Below are positions 24,301 to 39,300 of a stretch of 64,000 nucleotides of DNA, in pieces. A program made the position numbers and the translations under genes. Numbering within the stretch: position 1 is the stretch's first letter; each line of letters opens with the position of its first letter. Location of the stretch: the NCBI RefSeq assembly GCF_032854445.1, contig NC_088305.1, forward strand, positions 627,001 to 691,000, read 5' to 3'. Source of the stretch: Liolophura sinensis. Taxonomy: Eukaryota; Mollusca; Polyplacophora; Chitonida; Chitonidae. The notes beneath the pieces are model-generated. The model worked only from the letters and a program-made list of their open reading frames with translations. It was not told where the DNA came from and did no database searches.

Positions 24301-27300
24301 TTTTGTGTTGACATTAAAATCCAAAAGACTGTTGTGTGGTGATGAAAAATAATATTCTTCAGGGTGTAATCTGTCTTGTTAATCGCATAACGTTCTGTAA
24401 CTGGTGTTATAATTTCTTGTATTTGATGCCCCACAGCAACAACAACGCCAAGGGTTACACCATTTACCAGTGTACAACCTCCTCCGGGAACACCGAGTGT
24501 GATTTTGCCACCTGGTACACCATCTGTAGTACAGCCACCTGTCACTCCAAGCGTGATACTACCACCGCTGACACCGAGCGTCAAACCTCCTCCAGGAACA
24601 CCGAGTGTGATTTTGCCACCTGGTACCCCGACGGTGGTGACCTTGCCAAGCACAACTAGTTCGTTTACACCTGCTCCTTCTTGCCTGGATGTAGAAGGTG
24701 TTGTAGGAGAAGACGTCCCTACAGAGAGTATGTCCGTGTCTAGTAATCAAGACCAAGTAGATCTACTGGGACAGGAAGGTTCCTCCTGGACTTCAAGCCC
24801 CTCAGATGTGGAGCCATCTGTCACGGTGACAGTAGACGAGGAAGGCTCAGGGGCTGTAGGTAGCCTGAGACTTCCTGGTGTAGGAACAGAAAATGTGAAA
24901 GACTTCCTCATCATGTTGGTTGATAAAGACGACAACATGACACCCTTTGTACCAGAGTATCGTCCATCTGGTGTAAGTATGAAAAGGTGTCTTCCTCTGG
25001 TGTGTTATGGATTTTTTGTTACTGATTTTGTGTATGTATCGAATAATGAAGAAATCGGAAATGTTTGTGTCGTTCCCGCCTTTCCTACCAGTAACGTTCC
25101 TTCATATTTGTTGTTTCAGACGTTTAACGTTGGAGAGCTGGTTGTTTTCCCGGTTGACACGGTGGTTGCCAAAGTAAAGATACTTATTGAGAAGACAAGT
25201 CCCCTTCTACCAGTTTCAACACAATTATCCGTGAAGAAATGTGTACCCGTCAGTGAAGGTAAGTGGTTATGCCTCTCTTCGCAGCCTAAACGATGTAGCA
25301 TTATGTTGTTTTTGGCTATGAATTTATACATAGAACTGATCAGTTTGGTGGCCGGAGGATACTTGTTTAGAGAATTCTAACAGTTTATCTTAAATCGTGT
25401 ATCTTATGTTACAAGACATAGTGCTGTTTTTAACGATTGTACTTGTATGTCAGGTACAACTCCGTCTGTGTGTGAGATTGTTGAGGGCATGGCGGACCCA
25501 ACTGTCATACCGGATGAGAGCATTTCCACAAACGACGATAACACAGATGTTAGCAAGTTGAGACCCACGAGTGAAGAACCGTACACGAGCCGCGCTCCCA
25601 GACCAAGTGTTACTGTAACACTGTCACCGATTAGTGAGGTGCCCTTGGGAAGTGTTAGCCTGTTGCCAAAATCTCCTGAGAGTAACATCAAAAAGTTTAC
25701 TGTGGAAATTCAGCCGCTGGGATCTGAAGAATTTATGGCATACGAAGGACCAGAATCGCCTCTGAAGGTAAAATCTACATGCGCGGACAGCATTAATGAT
25801 AATTACAAAATGCATTATGCACAGGTGTGGACAAGATAAAGGAGCAGTTGTTAGAAAACGGACACTAAAAATATGTCCGAAAAAAGTTGTGGCGTATCAT
25901 TATATTTGTAGCTTAGTTCATGCTAGAATAATTACGTATTGTTAAAGTAAAGATGCAAAAGAAAGGTAAAAGTTCCCTTGTATTGTAATGTGTGACGATG
26001 TTCCCTTGGCAAAAGAATGGTTCGTTCTTAATAATGTTGAGTTGCTGGAGACGAAGTGGGTAAAATTGCTGTTATATTTGACAGGAGATTGACGGTACTG
26101 AGAGTCTGGTATTCCCGCCTGAAGTTACAGCACAACGCATCAGAGTGATCGTTTCTGAGAAGGTTGACCCTGAGTCCCCTGTGAACTTCAAACTTGATGT
26201 CCGCGCCTGCTTTAAGACCAGTAGGTTTCTAAGAGAAGCTAACTTCCTGTACCAAAGAACCATTACACACCTTCAACAAGATTTGCCCCTTACAGAAATA
26301 TTATGTGCGACTTTGTAGTTTAGAGTTATGGCATTTTTGTGTTGACATTAAAATCCAAAAGACTGTTGTGTGGTGATGAAAAATAATATTCTTCAGGGTG
26401 TAATCTGTCTTGTTAATCGCATAACGTTCTGTAACTGGTGTTATAATTTCTTGTATTTGATGCCCCACAGCAACAACAACGCCAAGGGTTACACCATTTA
26501 CCAGTGTACAACCTCCTCCGGGAACACCGAGTGTGATTTTGCCACCTGGTACACCATCTGTAGTACAGCCACCTGTCACTCCAAGCGTGATACTACCACC
26601 GCTGACACCGAGCGTCAAACCTCCTCCAGGAACACCGAGTGTGATTTTGCCACCTGGTACCCCGACGGTGGTGACCTTGCCAAGCACAACTAGTTCGTTT
26701 ACACCTGCTCCTTCTTGCCTGGATGTAGAAGGTGTTGTAGGAGAAGACGTCCCTACAGAGAGTATGTCCGTGTCTAGTAATCAAGACCAAGTAGATCTAC
26801 TGGGACAGGAAGGTTCCTCCTGGACTTCAAGCCCCTCAGATGTGGAGCCATCTGTCACGGTGACAGTAGACGAGGAAGGCTCAGGGGCTGTAGGTAGCCT
26901 GAGACTTCCTGGTGTAGGAACAGAAAATGTGAAAGACTTCCTCATCATGTTGGTTGATAAAGACGACAACATGACACCCTTTGTACCAGAGTATCGTCCA
27001 TCTGGTGTAAGTATGAAAAGGTGTCTTCCTCTGGTGTGTTATGGATTTTTTGTTACTGATTTTGTGTATGTATCGAATAATGAAGAAATCGGAAATGTTT
27101 GTGTCGTTCCCGCCTTTCCTACCAGTAACGTTCCTTCATATTTGTTGTTTCAGACGTTTAACGTTGGAGAGCTGGTTGTTTTCCCGGTTGACACGGTGGT
27201 TGCCAAAGTAAAGATACTTATTGAGAAGACAAGTCCCCTTCTACCAGTTTCAACAAAATTATCCGTGAAGAAATGTGTACCCGTCAGTGAAGGTAAGTGG

Positions 27301-30300
27301 TTATGCCTCTCTTCGCAGCCTAAACGATGTAGCATTATGTTGTTTTTGGCTATGAATTTATACATAGAACTGATCAGTTTGGTGGCCGGAGGATACTTGT
27401 TTAGAGAATTCTAACAGTTTATCTTAAATCGTGTATCTTATGTTACAAGACATAGTGCTGTTTTTAACGATTGTACTTGTATGTCAGGTACAACTCCGTC
27501 TGTGTGTGAGATTGTTGAGGGCATGGCGGACCCAACTGTCATACCGGATGAGAGCATTTCCACAAACGACGATAACACAGATGTTAGCAAGTTGAGACCC
27601 ACGAGTGAAGAACCGTACACGAGCCGCGCTCCCAGACCAAGTGTTACTGTAACACTGTCACCGATCAGTGAGGTGCCCTTGGGAAGTGTTAGCCTGTTGC
27701 CAAAATCTCCTGAGAGTAACATCAAAAAGTTTACTGTGGAAATTCAGCCGCTGGGATCTGAAGAATTTACGGCATACGAAGGACCAGAATCGCCTCTGAA
27801 GGTAAAATCTACATGCGCGGACAGCATTAATGATAATTACAAAATGCATTATGCACAGGTGTGGACAAGATAAAGGAGCAGTTGTTAGAAAACGGACACT
27901 AAAAATATGTCCGAAAAACGTTGTGGCGTATCATTATATTTGTAGCTTAGTTCATGCTAGAATAATTACGTATTGTTAAAGTAAAGATGCAAAAGAAAGG
28001 TAAAAGTTCCCTTGTATTGTAATGTGTGACGATGTTCCCTTGGCAAAAGAATGGTTCGTTCTTAATAATGTTGAGTTGCTGGAGACGAAGTGGGTAAAAT
28101 TGCTGTTATATTTGACAGGAGATTGACGGTACTGAGAGTCTGGTATTCCCGCCTGAAGTTACAGCACAACGCATCAGAGTGATCGTTTCTGAGAAGGTTG
28201 ACCCTGAGTCCCCTGTGAACTTCAAACTTGATGTCCGCGCCTGCTTTAAGACCAGTAGGTTTCTAAGAGAAGCTAACTTCCTGTACCAAAGAACCATTAC
28301 ACACCTTCAACAAGATTTGCCCCTTACAGAAATATTATGTGCGACTTTGTAGTTTAGAGTTATGGCATTTTTGTGTTGACATTAAAATCCAAAAGACTGT
28401 TGTGTGGTGATGAAAAATAATATTCTTCAGGGTGTAATCTGTCTTGTTAATCGCATAACGTTCTGTAACTGGTGTTATAATTTCTTGTATTTGATGCCCC
28501 ACAGCAACAACAACGCCAAGGGTTACACCATTTACCAGTGTACAACCTCCTCCGGGAACACCGAGTGTGATTTTGCCACCTGGTACACCATCTGTAGTAC
28601 AGCCACCTGTCACTCCAAGCGTGATACTACCACCGCTGACACCGAGCGTCAAACCTCCTCCAGGAACACCGAGTGTGATTTTGCCACCTGGTACCCCGAC
28701 GGTGGTGACCTTGCCAAGCACAACTAGTTCGTTTACACCTGCTCCTTCTTGCCTGGATGTAGAAGGTGTTGTAGGAGAAGACGTCCCTACAGAGAGTATG
28801 TCCGTGTCTAGTAATCAAGACCAAGTAGATCTACTGGGACAGGAAGGTTCCTCCTGGACTTCAAGCCCCTCAGATGTGGAGCCATCTGTCACGGTGACAG
28901 TAGACGAGGAAGGCTCAGGGGCTATAGGTAGCCTGAGACTTCCTGGTGTTGGAACAGAAAATGTGAAAGACTTCCTCATCATGTTGGTTGATAAAGACGA
29001 CAACATGACACCCTTTGTACCAGAGTATCGTCCATCTGGTGTAAGTATGAAAAGGTGTCTTCCTCTGGTGTGTTATGGATTTTTTGTTACTGATTTTGTG
29101 TATGTATCGAATAATGAAGAAATCGGAAATGTTTGTGTCGTTCCCGCCTTTCCTACCAGTAACGTTCCTTCATATTTGTTGTTTCAGACGTTTAACGTTG
29201 GAGAGCTGGTTTTTTTTCCGGTTGACACGGTGGTTGCCAAAGTAAAGATACTTATTGAGAAGACAAGTCCCCTTCTACCAGTTTCAACAAAATTATCCGT
29301 GAAGAAATGTGTACCCGTCAGTGAAGGTAAGTGGTTATGCCTCTTTTCGCAGCCTAAACGATGTAGCATTATGTTGTTTTTGGCTATGAATTTATACATA
29401 GAACTGATCAGTTTGGTGGCCGGAGGATACTTGTTTAGAGAATTCTAACAGTTTATCTTAAATCGTGTATCTTATGTTACAAGACATAGTGCTGTTTTTA
29501 ACGATTGTACTTGTATGTCAGGTACAACTCCGTCTGTGTGTGAGATTGTTGAGGGCATGGCGGACCCAACTGTCATACCGGATGAGAGCATTTCCACAAA
29601 CGACGATAACACAGATGTTAGCAAGTTGAGACCCACGAGTGAAGAACCGTACACGAGCCGCGCTCCCAGACCAAGTGTTACTGTAACACTGTCACCGATC
29701 AGTGAGGTGCCCTTGGGAAGTGTTAGCCTGTTGCCAAAATCTCCTGAGAGTAACATCAAAAAGTTTACTGTGGAAATTCAGCCGCTGGGATCTGAAGAAT
29801 TTACGGCATACGAAGGACCAGAATCGCCTCTGAAGGTAAAATCTACATGCGCGGACAGCATTAATGATAATTACAAAATGCATTATGCACAGGTGTGGAC
29901 AAGATAAAGGAGCAGTTGTTAGAAAACGGACACTAAAAATATGTCCGAAAAAAGTTGTGGCGTATCATTATATTTGTAGCTTAGTTCATGCTAGAATAAT
30001 TACGTATTGTTAAAGTAAAGATGCAAAAGAAAGGTAAAAGTTCCCTTGTATTGTAATGTGTGACGATGTTCCCTTGGCAAAAGAATGGTTCGTTCTTAAT
30101 AATGTTGAGTTGCTGGAGACGAAGTGGGTAAAATTGCTGTTATATTTGACAGGAGATTGACGGTACTGAGAGTCTGGTATTCCCGCCTGAAGTTACAGCA
30201 CAACGCATCAGAGTGATCGTTTCTGAGAAGGTTGACCCTGAGTCCCCTGTGAACTTCAAACTTGATGTCCGCGCCTGCTTTAAGACCAGTAGGTTTCTAA

Positions 30301-33300
30301 GAGAAGCTAACTTCCTGTACCAAAGAACCATTACACACCTTCAACAAGATTTGCCCCTTACAGAAATATTATGTGCGACTTTGTAGTTTAGAGTTATGGC
30401 ATTTTTGTGTTGACATTAAAATCCAAAAGACTGTTGTGTGGTGATGAAAAATAATATTCTTCAGGGTGTAATCTGTCTTGTTAATCGCATAACGTTCTGT
30501 AACTGGTGTTATAATTTCTTGTATTTGATGCCCCACAGCAACAACAACGCCAAGGGTTACACCATTTACCAGTGTACAACCTCCTCCGGGAACACCGAGT
30601 GTGATTTTGCCACCTGGTACACCATCTGTAGTACAGCCACCTGTCACTCCAAGCGTGATACTACCACCGCTGACACCGAGCGTCAAACCTCCTCCAGGAA
30701 CACCGAGTGTGATTTTGCCACCTGGTACCCCGACGGTGGTGACCTTGCCAAGCACAACTAGTTCGTTTACACCTGCTCCTTCTTGCCTGGATGTAGAAGG
30801 TGTTGTAGGAGAAGACGTCCCTACAGAGAGTATGTCCGTGTCTAGTAATCAAGACCAAGTAGATCTACTGGGACAGGAAGGTTCCTCCTGGACTTCAAGC
30901 CCCTCAGATGTGGAGCCATCTGTCACGGTGACAGTAGACGAGGAAGGCTCAGGGGCTGTAGGTAGCCTGAGACTTCCTGGTGTAGGAACAGAAAATGTGA
31001 AAGACTTCCTCATCATGTTGGTTGATAAAGACGACAACATGACACCCTTTGTACCAGAGTATCGTCCATCTGGTGTAAGTATGAAAAGGTGTCTTCCTCT
31101 GGTGTGTTATGGATTTTTTGTTACTGATTTTGTGTATGTATCGAATAATGAAGAAATCGGAAATGTTTGTGTCGTTCCCGCCTTTCCTACCAGTAACGTT
31201 CCTTCATATTTGTTGTTTCAGACGTTTAACGTTGGAGAGCTGGTTGTTTTCCCGGTTGACACGGTGGTTGCCAAAGTAAAGATACTTATTGAGAAGACAA
31301 GTCCCCTTCTACCAGTTTCAACACAATTATCCGTGAAGAAATGTGTACCCGTCAGTGAAGGTAAGTGGTTATGCCTCTCTTCGCAGCCTAAACGATGTAG
31401 CATTATGTTGTTTTTGGCTATGAATTTATACATAGAACTGATCAGTTTGGTGGCCGGAGGATACTTGTTTAGAGAATTCTAACAGTTTATCTTAAATCGT
31501 GTATCTTATGTTACAAGACATAGTGCTGTTTTTAACGATTGTACTTGTATGTCAGGTACAACTCCGTCTGTGTGTGAGATTGTTGAGGGCATGGCGGACC
31601 CAACTGTCATACCGGATGAGAGCATTTCCACAAACGACGATAACACAGATGTTAGCAAGTTGAGACCCACGAGTGAAGAACCGTACACGAGCCGCGCTCC
31701 CAGACCAAGTGTTACTGTAACACTGTCACCGATCAGTGAGGTGCCCTTGGGAAGTGTTAGCCTGTTGCCAAAATCTCCTGAGAGTAACATCAAAAAGTTT
31801 ACTGTGGAAATTCAGCCGCTGGGATCTGAAGAATTTACGGCATACGAAGGACCAGAATCGCCTCTGAAGGTAAAATCTACATGCGCGGACAGCATTAATG
31901 ATAATTACAAAATGCATTATGCACAGGTGTGGACAAGATAAAGGAGCAGTTGTTAGAAAACGGACACTAAAAATATGTCCGAAAAAAGTTGTGGCGTATC
32001 ATTATATTTGTAGCTTAGTTCATGCTAGAATAATTACGTATTGTTAAAGTAAAGATGCAAAAGAAAGGTAAAAGTTCCCTTGTATTGTAATGTGTGACGA
32101 TGTTCCCTTGGCAAAAGAATGGTTCGTTCTTAATAATGTTGAGTTGCTGGAGACGAAGTGGGTAAAATTGCTGTTATATTTGACAGGAGATTGACGGTAC
32201 TGAGAGTCTGGTATTCCCGCCTGAAGTTACAGCACAACGCATCAGAGTGATCGTTTCTGAGAAGGTTGACCCTGAGTCCCCTGTGAACTTCAAACTTGAT
32301 GTCCGCGCCTGCTTTAAGACCAGTAGGTTTCTAAGAGAAGCTAACTTCCTGTACCAAAGAACCATTACACACCTTCAACAAGATTTGCCCCTTACAGAAA
32401 TATTATGTGCGACTTTGTAGTTTAGAGTTATGGCATTTTTGTGTTGACATTAAAATCCAAAAGACTGTTGTGTGGTGATGAAAAATAATATTCTTCAGGG
32501 TGTAATCTGTCTTGTTAATCGCATAACGTTCTGTAACTGGTGTTATAATTTCTTGTATTTGATGCCCCACAGCAACAACAACGCCAAGGGTTACACCATT
32601 TACCAGTGTACAACCTCCTCCGGGAACACCGAGTGTGATTTTGCCACCTGGTACACCATCTGTAGTACAGCCACCTGTCACTCCAAGCGTGATACTACCA
32701 CCGCTGACACCGAGCGTCAAACCTCCTCCAGGAACACCGAGTGTGATTTTGCCACCTGGTACCCCGACGGTGGTGACCTTGCCAAGCACAACTAGTTCGT
32801 TTACACCTGCTCCTTCTTGCCTGGATGTAGAAGGTGTTGTAGGAGAAGACGTCCCTACAGAGAGTATGTCCGTGTCTAGTAATCAAGACCAAGTAGATCT
32901 ACTGGGACAGGAAGGTTCCTCCTGGACTTCAAGCCCCTCAGATGTGGAGCCATCTGTCACGGTGACAGTAGACGAGGAAGGCTCAGGGGCTGTAGGTAGC
33001 CTGAGACTTCCTGGTGTAGGAACAGAAAATGTGAAAGACTTCCTCATCATGTTGGTTGATAAAGACGACAACATGACACCCTTTGTACCAGAGTATCGTC
33101 CATCTGGTGTAAGTATGAAAAGGTGTCTTCCTCTGGTGTGTTATGGATTTTTTGTTACTGATTTTGTGTATGTATCGAATAATGAAGAAATCGGAAATGT
33201 TTGTGTCGTTCCCGCCTTTCCTACCAGTAACGTTCCTTCATATTTGTTGTTTCAGACGTTTAACGTTGGAGAGCTGGTTGTTTTCCCGGTTGACACGGTG

Positions 33301-36300
33301 GTTGCCAAAGTAAAGATACTTATTGAGAAGACAAGTCCCCTTCTACCAGTTTCAACACAATTATCCGTGAAGAAATGTGTACCCGTCAGTGAAGGTAAGT
33401 GGTTATGCCTCTCTTCGCAGCCTAAACGATGTAGCATTATGTTGTTTTTGGCTATGAATTTATACATAGAACTGATCAGTTTGGTGGCCGGAGGATACTT
33501 GTTTAGAGAATTCTAACAGTTTATCTTAAATCGTGTATCTTATGTTACAAGACATAGTGCTGTTTTTAACGATTGTACTTGTATGTCAGGTACAACTCCG
33601 TCTGTGTGTGAGATTGTTGAGGGCATGGCGGACCCAACTGTCATACCGGATGAGAGCATTTCCACAAACGACGATAACACAGATGTTAGCAAGTTGAGAC
33701 CCACGAGTGAAGAACCGTACACGAGCCGCGCTCCCAGACCAAGTGTTACTGTAACACTGTCACCGATCAGTGAGGTGCCCTTGGGAAGTGTTAGCCTGTT
33801 GCCAAAATCTCCTGAGAGTAACATCAAAAAGTTTACTGTGGAAATTCAGCCGCTGGGATCTGAAGAATTTACGGCATACGAAGGACCAGAATCGCCTCTG
33901 AAGGTAAAATCTACATGCGCGGACAGCATTAATGATAATTACAAAATGCATTATGCACAGGTGTGGACAAGATAAAGGAGCAGTTGTTAGAAAACGGACA
34001 CTAAAAATATGTCCGAAAAAAGTTGTGGCGTATCATTATATTTGTAGCTTAGTTCATGCTAGAATAATTACGTATTGTTAAAGTAAAGATGCAAAAGAAA
34101 GGTAAAAGTTCCCTTGTATTGTAATGTGTGACGATGTTCCCTTGGCAAAAGAATGGTTCGTTCTTAATAATGTTGAGTTGCTGGAGACGAAGTGGGTAAA
34201 ATTGCTGTTATATTTGACAGGAGATTGACGGTACTGAGAGTCTGGTATTCCCGCCTGAAGTTACAGCACAACGCATCAGAGTGATCGTTTCTGAGAAGGT
34301 TGACCCTGAGTCCCCTGTGAACTTCAAACTTGATGTCCGCGCCTGCTTTAAGACCAGTAGGTTTCTAAGAGAAGCTAACTTCCTGTACCAAAGAACCATT
34401 ACACACCTTCAACAAGATTTGCCCCTTACAGAAATATTATGTGCGACTTTGTAGTTTAGAGTTATGGCATTTTTGTGTTGACATTAAAATCCAAAAGACT
34501 GTTGTGTGGTGATGAAAAATAATATTCTTCAGGGTGTAATCTGTCTTGTTAATCGCATAACGTTCTGTAACTGCTGTTATAATTTCTTGTATTTGATGCC
34601 CCACAGCAACAACAACGCCAAGGGTTACACCATTTACCAGTGTACAACCTCCTCCGGGAACACCGAGTGTGATTTTGCCACCTGGTACACCATCTGTAGT
34701 ACAGCCACCTGTCACTCCAAGCGTGATACTACCACCGCTGACACCGAGCGTCAAACCTCCTCCAGGAACACCGAGTGTGATTTTGCCACCTGGTACCCCG
34801 ACGGTGGTGACCTTGCCAAGCACAACTAGTTCGTTTACACCTGCTCCTTCTTGCCTGGATGTAGAAGGTGTTGTAGGAGAAGACGTCCCTACAGAGAGTA
34901 TGTCCGTGTCTAGTAATCAAGACCAAGTAGATCTACTGGGACAGGAAGGTTCCTCCTGGACTTCAAGCCCCTCAGATGTGGAGCCATCTGTCATGGTGAC
35001 AGTAGACGAGGAAGGCTCAGGGGCTGTAGGTAGCCTGAGACTTCCTGGTGTTGGAACAGAAAATGTGAAAGACTTCCTCATCATGTTGGTTGATAAAGAC
35101 GACAACATGACACCCTTTGTACCAGAGTATCGTCCATCTGGTGTAAGTATGAAAAGGTGTCTGCCTCTGGTGTGTTATGGATTTTTTGTTACTGATTTTG
35201 TGTATGTATCGAATAATGAAGAAATCGGAAATGTTTGTGTCGTTCCCGCCTTTCCTACCAGTAACGTTCCTTCATATTTGTTGTTTCAGACGTTTAACGT
35301 TGGAGAGCTGGTTTTTTTTCCGGTTGACACGGTAGTTGCCAAAGTAAAGATACTTATTGAGAAGACAAGTCCCCTTCTACCAGTTTCAACAAAATTATCC
35401 GTGAAGAAATGTGTACCCGTCAGTGAAGGTAAGTGGTTATGCCTCTCTTCGCAGCCTAAACGATGTAGCATTATGCTTTTTTTGGCTATGAATTTATACA
35501 TAGAACTGATCAGTTTGGTGGCCGGAGGATACTTGTTTAGAGAATTCTAACAGTTTATCTTAAATCGTGTATCTTATGTTACAAGACATAGTGCTGTTTT
35601 TAACGATTGTACTTGTATGTCAGGTACAACTCCGTCTGTGTGTGAGATTGTTGAGGGCATGGCGGACCCAACTGTCATACCGGATGAGAGCATTTCCACA
35701 AACGACGATAACACAGATGTTAGCAAGTTGAGACCCACGAGTGAAGAACCGTACACGAGCCGCGCTCCCAGACCAAGTGTTACTGTAACACTGTCACCGA
35801 TCAGTGAGGTGCCCTTGGGAAGTGTTAGCCTGTTGCCAAAATCTCCTGAGAGTAACATCAAAAAGTTTACTGTGGAAATTCAGCCGCTGGGATCTGAAGA
35901 ATTTACGGCATACGAAGGACCAGAATCGCCTCTGAAGGTAAAATCTACATGCGCGGACAGCATTAATGATAATTACAAAATGCATTATGCACAGGTGTGG
36001 ACAAGATAAAGGAGCAGTTGTTAGAAAACGGACACTAAAAATATGTCCGAAAAAAGTTGTGGCGTATCATTATATTTGTAGCTTAGTTCATGCTAGAATA
36101 ATTACGTATTGTTAAAGTAAAGATGCAAAAGAAAGGTAAAAGTTCCCTTGTATTGTAATGTGTGACGATGTTCCCTTGGCAAAAGAATGGTTCGTTCTTA
36201 ATAATGTTGAGTTGCTGGAGACGAAGTGGGTAAAATTGCTGTTATATTTGACAGGAGATTGACGGTACTGAGAGTCTGGTATTCCCGCCTGAAGTTACAG

Positions 36301-39300
36301 CACAACGCATCAGAGTGATCGTTTCTGAGAAGGTTGACCCTGAGTCCCCTGTGAACTTCAAACTTGATGTCCGCGCGTGCTTTAAGACCAGTAGGTTTCT
36401 AAGAGAAGCTAACTTCCTGTACCAAAGAACCATTACACACCTTCAACAAGATTTGCCCCTTACAGAAATATTATGTGCGACTATGTAGTTTAGAGTTATG
36501 GCATTTTTGTGTTGACATTAAAATCCAAAAGACTGTTGTGTGGTGATGAAAAATAATATTCTTCAGGGTGTAATCTGTCTTGTTAATCGCATAACGTTCT
36601 GTAACTGCTGTTATAATTTCTTGTATTTGATGCCCCACAGCAACAACAACGCCAAGGGTTACACCATTTACCAGTGTACAACCTCCTCCGGGAACACCGA
36701 GTGTGATTTTGCCACCTGGTACACCATCTGTAGTACAGCCACCTGTCACTCCAAGCGTGATACTACCACCGCTGACACCGAGCGTCAAACCTCCTCCAGG
36801 AACACCGAGTGTGATTTTGCCACCTGGTACCCCGGCGGTGGTGACCTTGCCAAGCACAACTAGTTCGTTTACACCTGCTCCTTCTTGCCTGGATGTAGAA
36901 GGTGTTGTAGGAGAAGACGTCCCTACAGAGAGTATGTCCGTGTCTAGTAATCAAGACCAAGTAGATCTACTGGGACAGGAAGGTTCCTCCTGGACTTCAA
37001 GCCCCTCAGATGTGGAGCCATCTGTCACGGTGACAGTAGACGAGGAAGGCTCAGGGGCTATAGGTAGCCTGAGACTTCCTGGTGTAGGAACAGAAAATGT
37101 GAAAGACTTCCACATCATGTTGGTTGATAAAGACGACAACATGACACCCTTTGTACCAGAGTATCGTCCATCTGGTGTAAGTATAAAAAAGGAGTCTTCC
37201 TCTGGTGTGTTATGGATTTTTTGTTACTGATTTTGTGTATGTATCGAATAATGAAGAAATCGGAAATGTTTGTGTCGTTCCCGCCTTTCCTACCAGTAAC
37301 GTTCCTTCATATTTGTTGTTTCAGACGTTTAACGTTGGAGAGCTGGTTGTTTTCCCGGTTGACACGGTGGTTGCCAAAGTAAAGATACTTATTGAGAAGA
37401 CAAGTTCCCTTCTACCAGTTTCAACAAAATTATCCGTGAAGAAATGTGTACCCGTCAGTGAAGGTAAGTGGTTATGCCTCTTTTCGCAGCCTAAACGATG
37501 TAGCATTATGTTGTTTTTGGCTATGAATTTATACATAGAACTGATCAGTTTGGTGGCCGGAGGATACTTGTTTAGAGAATTCTAACAGTTTATCTTAAAT
37601 CGTGTATCTTATGTTACAAGACATAGTGCTGTTTTTAACGATTGTATTTGTATGTCAGGTACAACTCCATCTGTGTGTGAGATTGTTGAGGGCATGGCGG
37701 ACCCAACTGTCATACCGGATGAGAGCATTTCCACAAACGACGATAACACAGATGTTAGCAAGTTGAGACCCACGAGTGAAGAACCGTACACGAGCCGCGC
37801 TCCCAGACCAAGTGTTACTGTAACACTGTCACCGATCAGTGAGGTGCCCTTGGGAAGTGTTAGCCTGTTGCCAAAATCTCCTGAGAGTAACATCAAAAAG
37901 TTTACTGTGGAAATTCAGCCGCTGGGATCTGAAGAATTTACGGCATACGAAGGACCAGAATCGCCTCTGAAGGTAAAATCTACATGCGCGGACAGCATTA
38001 ATGATAATTACAAAATGCATTATGCACAGGTGTGGACAAGATAAAGGAGCAGTTGTTAGAAAACGGACACTAAAAATATGTCCGAAAAAAGTTGTGGCGT
38101 ATCATTATATTTGTAGCTTAGTTCATGCTAGAATAATTACGTATTGTTAAAGTAAAGAGGCAATAGAAAGGTAAAAGTTCCCTTGTATTGTAATGTGTGA
38201 CGATGTTCCCTTGGCAAAAGAATGGTTCGTTCTTAATAATGTTGAGTTGCTGGAGACGAAGTTGGTTAAATTGCTGTTATATTTGACAGGAGATTGACGG
38301 TACTGAGAGTCTGGTATTCCCGCCTGAAGTTACAGCACAGCGCATCAGAGTGATCGTTTCTGAGAAGGTTGACCCTGAGTCCCCTGTGAACTTCAAACTT
38401 GATGTCCGCGCCTGCTTTAAGACTAGTAGGTTTCTAAGAGAAGCTAACTTCCTGTACCAAAGAACCATTACACACCTTCAACAAGATTTGCCCCTTACAG
38501 AAATATTATGTGCGACTTTGTAGTTTAGAGTTATGGCATTTTTGTGTTGACATTAAAATCCAAAGGACTGTTGTGTGGTGATGAAAAATAATATTCTTCA
38601 GGGTGTAATCTGTCTTGTTAATCGCATAACGTTCTGTAACTGCTGTTATAATTTCTTGTATTTGATACCCCACAGCAACAACAACGCCAAGGGTTACACC
38701 ATTTACCAGTGTACAACCTCCTCCGGGAACACCGAGTGTGATTTTGCCACCTGGTACACCATCTGTAGTACAGCCACCTGTCACTCCAAGCGTGATACTA
38801 CCACCGCTGACACCGAGCGTCAAACCTCCTCCAGGAACACCGAGTGTGATTTTGCCACCTGGTACCCCGACGGTGGTGACCTTGCCAAGCACAACTAGTT
38901 CGTTTACACCTGCTCCTTCTTGCCTGGATGTAGAAGGTGTTGTAGGAGAAGACGTCCCTACAGAGAGTATGTCCGTGTCTAGTAATCAAGACCAAGTAGA
39001 TCTACTGGGACAGGAAGGTTCCTCCTGGACTTCAAGCCCCTCAGATGTGGAGCCATCTGTCACGGTGACAGTAGACGAGGAAGGCTCAGGGGCTATAGGT
39101 AGCCTGAGACTTCCTGGTGTTGGAACAGAAAATGTGAAAGACTTCCTCATCATGTTGGTTGATAAAGACGACAACATGACACCCTTTGTACCAGAGTATC
39201 GTCCATCTGGTGTAAGTATGAAAAGGTGTCTTCCTCTGGTGTGTTATGGATTTTTTGTTACTGATTTTGTGTATGTATCGAATAATGAAGAAATCGGAAA